Assembly: GCA_029948255.1 (NCBI GenBank)
Contig: JALIZF010001618.1
Span: 62,001 to 126,000 of the forward strand
Direction: 5' to 3'
From: Telmatactis stephensoni
Taxonomy: Eukaryota; Cnidaria; Anthozoa; Actiniaria; Isophelliidae
Length of the DNA stretch: 64,000 nucleotides
The notes under the pieces are model-generated. The model made no database searches. It had not been told where the DNA came from and was given only the letters and a program-made list of their open reading frames with translations. Position 1 is the first letter of the stretch; each line of letters starts with the position of its first letter. Positions 63,100-64,000 of the stretch are shown one piece after another. Made by a program: the position numbers and the translations under genes.

Positions 63100-64000
63100 G
63101 TAAGACAGTTTCAAGATCTGCACATAATTTGCTTGCTTTTGCTTTATTATTATTTTTTTGTAAAACTTAAATGAAGTTTAAGGACGGTGGCCGCCACAAA
63201 TCGCAGCGCGCACTTTGTTCTGCGCATGCTACTCAACAGCATGCGCGAGACGTCACACAAATTTGAATAATAAAACGTTTTTTCGAAGATCGTATTTCGC
63301 ACAAAAATCATTGTGAAAACAAACTAGTTTTACGAATTTTGGAGAAGAAAATTCTGATTTTGAGAAGAAAAACACATGGCTTCTTAGATTCTAAAATTAT
63401 ATTCATTCTGGATAACTGAAAGCGCATAAAAAATGGTTCTTTTGACCACCCGGACTAACGAATGCCGTTAGCCGCCATATTGAAAATGTCCCATAATGCA
63501 TTGTATTTACTTGCCACTGTCTAGGGAGGGCTGGGGATTTTGTGGCTATTTAGGCAGATTCTAATTAGTTTTCGTGCGTTTATCAGCAAATAACTTTTTA
63601 AATCGCATGGATACTCCATAATTTTATTTTCTCATTTGCTTTTATAGATTAATTAAGCTATATGTGTGCAAAAAATTACGGTAAAATATATATATATATT
63701 TGCGATATAATTTGTTGCAAAATAGTGTTGGATGTCCTGCTTTCAATGAGTTAAAAGGAGGCAAGAAAATCGAAAAAAAAAATGTGTCAATACCTTAAAA
63801 AATAATATGAGTTTTTTTCTTTTATCTTAAGGGATTCGACCTTTCAAAGTTATTATTAATTTCATTGGACTTCTTAATAAACGAGCGTTTTAAAAATTAA
63901 TATTTTATTGGAAATGCAAAAAATCACTGGTCAGCGGTTATCGCCTGCATTTAGCATTAATTATCTCCGTTAAATGCAATTTTTTTTTTCATAAATCAAA
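63100..64000. other. MSH4 intron sequence to the window edge
   Basis: AT-rich intron after MSH4 exon 14. A CpG-bearing repeat fragment lies at about 63180-63270 and no further exon is seen. The next exon should begin with a phase-1 acceptor. Confidence 0.6.

Overview
This is intron-rich, AT-biased nuclear DNA from an animal, carrying four recognisable protein genes and one partial gene set in a background full of short palindromic transposon remnants (MITEs). Gene structures, YY1-type start sites, an EAAT-type transporter and the meiotic gene MSH4 all say metazoan. The very high density of hairpin-type MITEs, CR1/L2-like LINE fragments and the mix of vertebrate-like proteins suggest a cnidarian, most likely an anthozoan (coral or anemone); that last step is inference.

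Layout. 1-8.7 kb: no host gene recognised; LINE debris (a reverse transcriptase C-terminus on +, an ORF1 on -), a DNA transposon inserted into that ORF1, several MITEs and a 16-bp tandem repeat. 8.7-24.3 kb (+): RUVBL2 (Reptin), 15 exons, 471 aa, complete. 25.2-34.4 kb (-): TANGO6 (RTP1 family), 12 exons, about 1170 aa, complete, tail-to-tail with RUVBL2. 34.4-37.4 kb: intergenic with a tRNA-like repeat. 37.4-45.4 kb (-): an SLC1 glutamate transporter (EAAT type), 7 exons, 537 aa, complete. 45.4-48.6 kb: repeats including a broken LINE reverse transcriptase. 48.7-54.3 kb (-): MRPS7 (mitochondrial ribosomal protein uS7m), 8 exons, 264 aa, complete. 54.9 kb to the right edge (+): MSH4, the first 14 exons (about 334 aa), continuing beyond the window.

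The genes are not a functional cluster: AAA+ chaperone/chromatin remodelling, Golgi/RNA polymerase assembly, neurotransmitter uptake, mitochondrial translation and meiotic crossing-over. MRPS7 and MSH4 are head-to-head, about 600 bp apart, and may share a promoter. RUVBL2, MRPS7 and, less exactly, TANGO6 start at a YY1-like AAGATGGCGGC motif.

The most interesting non-gene signals are a family of hairpin elements with a shared apical motif, inverted MITE pairs flanking RUVBL2 exons, a DNA element family with 5-bp target duplications (one copy lets the broken LINE reading frame be checked exactly), an intronic array of consensus 5' splice-site motifs in TANGO6, and unusual substrate-site residues in the SLC1 protein. 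All exon calls were read by eye from splice signals, reading phase and family similarity; no search was run.
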